Part shown: positions 5,078-8,918 of the stretch, in pieces
Layout: each line of letters opens with the position of its first letter
Numbering within the stretch: position 1 is the first letter of the stretch
Assembly: GCA_002404295.1 (NCBI GenBank)
Contig: DHJK01000157.1
Location: 1 to 8,918 of the forward strand
From: Legionellales bacterium UBA4722
Lineage (GTDB): Bacteria > Pseudomonadota > Gammaproteobacteria > DSM-16500
Direction: 5' to 3'
Length of the DNA stretch: 8,918 bases
Program-made: the position numbers and the translations under genes
The notes under the pieces: generated by a model
What the model saw: the letters and a program-made list of their open reading frames with translations, nothing else
Told to the model about the DNA's origin: nothing
Database searches by the model: none

Positions 5078-6340
5078 ATGGGCATGAAAGGGGATAATAA
5101 AGTGTTGCATTGTTCATTTTGCGGCAAAGATCAACGCGAAGTTCGTAAACTAATTGCGGGTCCTTCAGTGTATGTCTGTGACGAATGCATTGTATTATGC
5201 ACTGAAATGCTTCATGAAGGCACAAATGAACAGAAAGCGCCGGCAGAAATCATGCCTAAATTGCCTACACCGATTGAGATTTGCAATATCTTAAATGAAT
5301 ATGTCATCGGCCAGACGCATGCGAAAAAAACGTTGTCTGTCGCCGTTTACAATCATTACAAACGGTTGCGAAGTAAATCAACCAGTGATGTAGAGCTCAA
5401 CAAAAGTAATATTCTGTTAATCGGCCCAACCGGCAGTGGTAAAACTTTGCTGGCTGAAACATTAGCTAGATTATTAGATGTCCCTTTTGTCATGGCAGAT
5501 GCAACCACGCTCACTGAAGCAGGCTATGTCGGTGAAGATGTTGAAAACATCATTCAAAAATTACTGCAAAAATGTAACTATGATGTTGCTAAAGCCCAAA
5601 CAGGCATTGTTTACATCGATGAAATAGACAAAATTTCTCGTAAATCAGAAAATCCTTCCATCACGCGTGACGTGTCTGGTGAAGGTGTGCAACAAGCGCT
5701 GCTTAAATTGATTGAAGGCACCGTTGCATCGATTCCTCCTCAAGGTGGACGTAAACATCCGCAACAAGAATTTATTCAAGTTGATACTAAAAATGTATTG
5801 TTCATTTGCGGCGGTGCGTTTGCAGGATTAGAAAAAACAATCCGTGATCGCTCTGAAAAATCAGGCATTGGTTTTTCTGCTGAAGTTCACAGTAAAGTAG
5901 ATGGCAAGTCTATCGATCAACTTTTACGGGAAGTCGAGCCCGCTGATCTGATTAGATACGGCCTCATTCCAGAATTGATAGGGCGATTACCTGTTGTTGC
6001 AACCTTGGAAGAGCTGGATAAAGAAGCGCTGGTAAATATTTTAACGCTTCCTAAAAATGCATTAGTGAAACAATACCGCAAGCTTTTCGAAATGGAAGGC
6101 GCTGAGCTAGAGTTTCAAGAGGCTGCATTACAGACAATTGCTACACGTTGTGTAGAAAAGAAAACAGGCGCGCGCGGTTTGCGATCTATTTTAGAAAAAG
6201 TGCTGCTTGATACGATGTATGAATTACCGTCATTAAGCCACGTTACTAAAGTCATTGTGGATGAGGCAACGATTACCGGCGAATCCAAGCCGATGATATT
6301 ATATGAAAATACTGAGCAGGCGTACGCTGTCGCTGAGTGA
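5078..6340 (+). CDS. clpX: ATP-dependent Clp protease ATP-binding subunit ClpX
   Basis: ClpX is a hexameric AAA+ unfoldase that recognises tagged or regulatory substrates and threads them into ClpP. With the start at 5078 the protein has 420 residues (424 in E. coli). The N-terminal zinc-binding domain has C12, C15, C34 and C37. Walker A is GPTGSGKT (116-123), pore loop 1 GYVGED (149-154), Walker B VYIDEID (178-184, E182), and the RKH substrate loop lies at 225-227. The ClpP-docking IGF loop is at 264-266, the arginine finger is R303 in IGRLP, and sensor 2 is R366 in TGARG. All key residues are present. The start was chosen because GAGG at 5066-5069 lies eight bases upstream; an in-frame TTG at 5036 would add 14 residues but has no ribosome-binding site. 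Pairing with clpP and keeping the IGF loop support a working ClpXP. Confidence 0.97.
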   Translation: MGMKGDNKVLHCSFCGKDQREVRKLIAGPSVYVCDECIVLCTEMLHEGTNEQKAPAEIMPKLPTPIEICNILNEYVIGQTHAKKTLSVAVYNHYKRLRSKSTSDVELNKSNILLIGPTGSGKTLLAETLARLLDVPFVMADATTLTEAGYVGEDVENIIQKLLQKCNYDVAKAQTGIVYIDEIDKISRKSENPSITRDVSGEGVQQALLKLIEGTVASIPPQGGRKHPQQEFIQVDTKNVLFICGGAFAGLEKTIRDRSEKSGIGFSAEVHSKVDGKSIDQLLREVEPADLIRYGLIPELIGRLPVVATLEELDKEALVNILTLPKNALVKQYRKLFEMEGAELEFQEAALQTIATRCVEKKTGARGLRSILEKVLLDTMYELPSLSHVTKVIVDEATITGESKPMILYENTEQAYAVAE

Positions 6341-6385
6341 TCCGTGTATACTATTAGTAATTAAGTGCTTTTTAAGGAAATCACG

Positions 6386-8842
6386 ATGAGTAAAAAAGAT
6401 AAAGCTATTGCTACTGCTACTACTATTTTAAACGTCCCAGTTTTACCTTTGCGAGATGTAGTGGTATTTCCCTACATGGTGATGCCACTGTTTGTAGGCC
6501 GTGAGCGCTCAATTAAAGCGCTTGAAATAGCGATGGCTGCAGATAAGCAAATCTTGGTTGTTACACAAAAAAGCGCAGCAGAAGATCAACCGACTGAAGA
6601 GGGCATTTATAAAGTTGGTATGCTTGCAACCGTATTGCAACTTTTAAAATTACCAGATGGCACCGTCAAAGTATTGATAGAAGGCGTGAAGCGCGCAAAG
6701 ATTATTCGCTTCGTCGGTAAAGAATCTTATTTTCTGGCTGATGTTGAATTAGTAGCAGATACAAACACCGGATCACGTGATATCGAAATTCTAATCCGAT
6801 CCTTAAAATCTCAGTTTGAACAATATGTAAAATTAAATAGAAAAATCCCTACAGAAATTATGGCAACCGTATTGTCAATTGAAGACGGTGCTCGTCTTGC
6901 TGATACTATTGCGGCTCATTTATTCTTAAAGCTAGATGAAAAACAAAAAATATTAGAAATTGTAGATTTAGCAAAGCGCCTTGAAAAATTAGTCGGCGTC
7001 ATGGAATCTGAAATCGACCTTCTTCAAATCGAGAAAAAGATTCGCGGACGCGTTAAGCGTCAGATGGAAAAAACACAGCGCGAGTATTATCTGAATGAAC
7101 AAATGAAAGCAATTCAGAAAGAGCTTGAAACTGACGGCGTGCATAATGAATTTGATGTAATGGAAAAGAAAATTCAAAATGCAGGCATGAAAGATGAAGC
7201 GCGTGAAAAGTGCATGGCAGAGCTACACAAGCTGAAGATGATGTCACCCATGTCAGCAGAAGCCACCGTGTCACGAAATTATCTCGATTGGATCTTAGCA
7301 TTACCATGGAAAAAGCGTTCTAAATTAGACGTGAGCTTGGCTGAGGCTGAAGCCATCCTTGAAGCAGAACATTACGGCCTGAAAGAAGTAAAAGAAAGAA
7401 TTATTGAATATCTTGCAGTGCAAAAGCGCGTCAAAAAATCAAAAGGCCCTATCTTATGTTTAGTAGGACCGCCAGGTGTAGGTAAAACTTCATTAGGGCA
7501 ATCTATTGCGCATGCAACAGGAAGAGAATTTATTCGTATGTCATTAGGTGGTATACGTGATGAAGCAGAGATACGCGGACATAGAAGAACGTATATCGGT
7601 GCTATGCCCGGTAAAATATTACAAAAAATTTCCAAGACAGATGTTTGCAATCCATTTTTCCTGCTAGATGAAATCGATAAAATGTCTGCTGATTTCCGTG
7701 GTGATCCTGCATCCGCCTTATTGGAAGTCTTAGATCCAGAACAAAATCATTCGTTTAATGATCACTATCTGGAAGTCGATTATGATCTTTCTGATGTAAT
7801 GTTTGTCGCAACGGCGAATACATTAGATATTCCACCGGCGCTACGCGACAGAATGGAAGTTATCCGTATTCCAGGCTATACAGAAGATGAAAAAGTGAAG
7901 ATTGGACAGCGTCATTTATTAACTAAACAGATGGCAGCGAATGGTTTAAAAGAATCAGAAATTGAGATTTCAGTGGATGTGCTCCGCTATATTGTGCAGC
8001 ATTATACCCGTGAAGCGGGTGTGCGTAATTTAGAAAGAGAAATATCTAAAATTTGCCGTAAAGTAGTCAAAGAAATTTTATTAAAAAAGACAACGACGAA
8101 AAAGCAGCCCAAGAAAATTATCAAAATTGCTGATTTAGAGAATTATCTGGGTGTGCGCCGTTACCGTCATGATATGGCTGAAGAAAAAGATCAAGTGGGC
8201 CAAGTGAAAGGTCTTGCTTGGACCGAAGTGGGTGGTGAGCTTCTCAGTATTGAAGCAGTCACAGTACCTGGTAAAGGAAAAATTACGAATACCGGGCAAC
8301 TTGGTTCAGTTATGCAAGAATCTATACAAGCCGCGCTCACCGTGGTGCGAGCACGTGCACCTTATTTGGGCATTTCTAGAAATTATTTTGAAAAAAATGA
8401 TATCCATGTTCATGTGCCAGAAGGCGCAACACCTAAAGATGGCCCCAGTGCAGGTATTGGTATGTGCACAGCATTAGTTTCTATGCTGACCCTTCTTCCT
8501 GTGCGCGCTGATTATGCCATGACAGGTGAAATCACCCTGCGCGGAGAAGTGCTTGCGGTGGGAGGCATTAAAGAGAAACTATTAGCTGCGCATCGCGGTG
8601 GTATAAAGCATGTGATTATTCCTGCTGAAAACGTAAAAGATCTTAAAGAAATACCAGACAACATCAAAAAGAACTTAGATATCAAACCTGTACGTTGGAT
8701 TGATGAAGTGCTTACGTATGCGTTGAATGGTTACCCTGAACGCTTACCTGCAAAGAGTAAGCGATTAAGGGCTGCAATGTTGCTGAGTACTGCTAAAAAA
8801 GCCCGTAAAGGCGATAAGGGCGATAGGGTTCGGGCGCATTAA
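6386..8842 (+). CDS. lon: ATP-dependent Lon protease
   Basis: Lon is a homohexameric AAA+ serine protease that degrades misfolded and short-lived regulatory proteins. The protein has 818 residues, longer than E. coli Lon (784). The N-terminal substrate-binding domain begins at VPVLPLRDVVVFP (17-29), followed by a coiled-coil-rich region with QMEKTQREYYLNEQMKAIQK (226-245). Walker A is GPPGVGKT (361-368) and Walker B is FFLLDEID (424-431). The protease domain carries the Ser-Lys dyad S688 in DGPSAG and K731 in GGIKEKLLAA, equivalent to E. coli S679 and K722. A lysine-rich linker (567-580) and a basic tail from about 787 account for much of the extra length. The ATG at 6386 has AAGGA seven bases before it; a GTG at 6365 is in frame but lacks such a site. 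It lies 45 bases after clpX. No hairpin plus T-run terminator is visible downstream. Confidence 0.97.
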   Translation: MSKKDKAIATATTILNVPVLPLRDVVVFPYMVMPLFVGRERSIKALEIAMAADKQILVVTQKSAAEDQPTEEGIYKVGMLATVLQLLKLPDGTVKVLIEGVKRAKIIRFVGKESYFLADVELVADTNTGSRDIEILIRSLKSQFEQYVKLNRKIPTEIMATVLSIEDGARLADTIAAHLFLKLDEKQKILEIVDLAKRLEKLVGVMESEIDLLQIEKKIRGRVKRQMEKTQREYYLNEQMKAIQKELETDGVHNEFDVMEKKIQNAGMKDEAREKCMAELHKLKMMSPMSAEATVSRNYLDWILALPWKKRSKLDVSLAEAEAILEAEHYGLKEVKERIIEYLAVQKRVKKSKGPILCLVGPPGVGKTSLGQSIAHATGREFIRMSLGGIRDEAEIRGHRRTYIGAMPGKILQKISKTDVCNPFFLLDEIDKMSADFRGDPASALLEVLDPEQNHSFNDHYLEVDYDLSDVMFVATANTLDIPPALRDRMEVIRIPGYTEDEKVKIGQRHLLTKQMAANGLKESEIEISVDVLRYIVQHYTREAGVRNLEREISKICRKVVKEILLKKTTTKKQPKKIIKIADLENYLGVRRYRHDMAEEKDQVGQVKGLAWTEVGGELLSIEAVTVPGKGKITNTGQLGSVMQESIQAALTVVRARAPYLGISRNYFEKNDIHVHVPEGATPKDGPSAGIGMCTALVSMLTLLPVRADYAMTGEITLRGEVLAVGGIKEKLLAAHRGGIKHVIIPAENVKDLKEIPDNIKKNLDIKPVRWIDEVLTYALNGYPERLPAKSKRLRAAMLLSTAKKARKGDKGDRVRAH

Positions 8843-8884
8843 TTAATCTTTGGACTTCTTTTAAATAGGTTTTATAAATACGTA

Positions 8885-8916
8885 GCTGCTTAGGACACCT
8901 CTCCCCTTGTGGGAGA
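8885..8916 (-). repeat. REP-like palindromic repeat, copy 2 (inverted, cut by window end)
   Basis: These 32 bases are the exact reverse complement of 280-311. The hairpin would continue past 8916, but the window ends at 8918, and base 8917 already differs from copy 1, so the copies are not identical further on. The element begins 42 bases after the lon stop codon. The hairpin may stabilise or end the lon transcript, though no T run is visible. Confidence 0.75.
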
Positions 8917-8918
8917 TG

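Noticed and set aside
4802..5225. Several overlapping reverse-strand frames at the clpP/clpX junction
   Set aside because: They overlap each other and two conserved genes, and their sequences show no domain features.
6347..6352. TATACT between clpX and lon as a lon promoter -10
   Set aside because: No matching -35 or heat-shock-type hexamer lies at the right distance, so I could not support a promoter call.
6365..6385. Longer Lon start at GTG 6365
   Set aside because: The AAGGA at 6374-6378 fits the ATG at 6386 and would fall inside the coding region of the longer form.
8214..8477. 87-residue same-strand frame inside lon
   Set aside because: It lies in another frame within the conserved Lon protease domain and has no credible start signal.
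1..8918. A new defence, mobile or biosynthetic system
   Set aside because: Every long open frame is a well-known housekeeping gene; only small repeats and local oddities remain unexplained.

Overview
The window is an A+T-rich (by eye about 40% G+C) bacterial chromosomal segment. It carries two conserved gene sets in the same orientation. The gene order tRNA-Leu(UAG) - tig - clpP - clpX - lon, and protein sequences close to the E. coli versions, point to a gammaproteobacterium. Low G+C, an 818-residue Lon with a basic tail and a Chlamydia-like TrpR would suit a Legionellales/Coxiella-like, possibly host-associated lineage, but that placement is inference.

Layout. Positions 1-130 are almost pure G and C in long homopolymer runs and look like a contig-end artefact. 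Positions 131-311 hold two adjacent palindromic repeat elements. Positions 356-2651 are a tight trpB-trpA-trpR cluster: tryptophan synthase beta and alpha subunits, then a Trp repressor. Positions 2652-2883 are non-coding, with a 15-bp inverted repeat, a GGGCAC hexamer array and a likely tRNA promoter. A leucine tRNA lies at 2884-2968. Positions 3071-8842 are the proteostasis block: trigger factor, ClpP peptidase, ClpX unfoldase and Lon protease. After lon the window ends inside an inverted copy of the repeat seen at 280-311.

How the genes work together. TrpA and TrpB form the synthase that makes indole and joins it to serine. TrpR would sense tryptophan and repress its targets, probably including this cluster. 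No other trp gene lies next to trpB, so the unit resembles the compact trpRBA arrangement of Chlamydia trachomatis. Trigger factor meets nascent chains at the ribosome, ClpXP degrades tagged or regulatory proteins, and Lon clears misfolded ones.

No new multi-gene system is visible. Points worth following up are the isolated trpBA-trpR unit, the strongly C-rich and G-poor 5' part of trpB, the palindromic elements, and a histidine-rich insertion in trigger factor.
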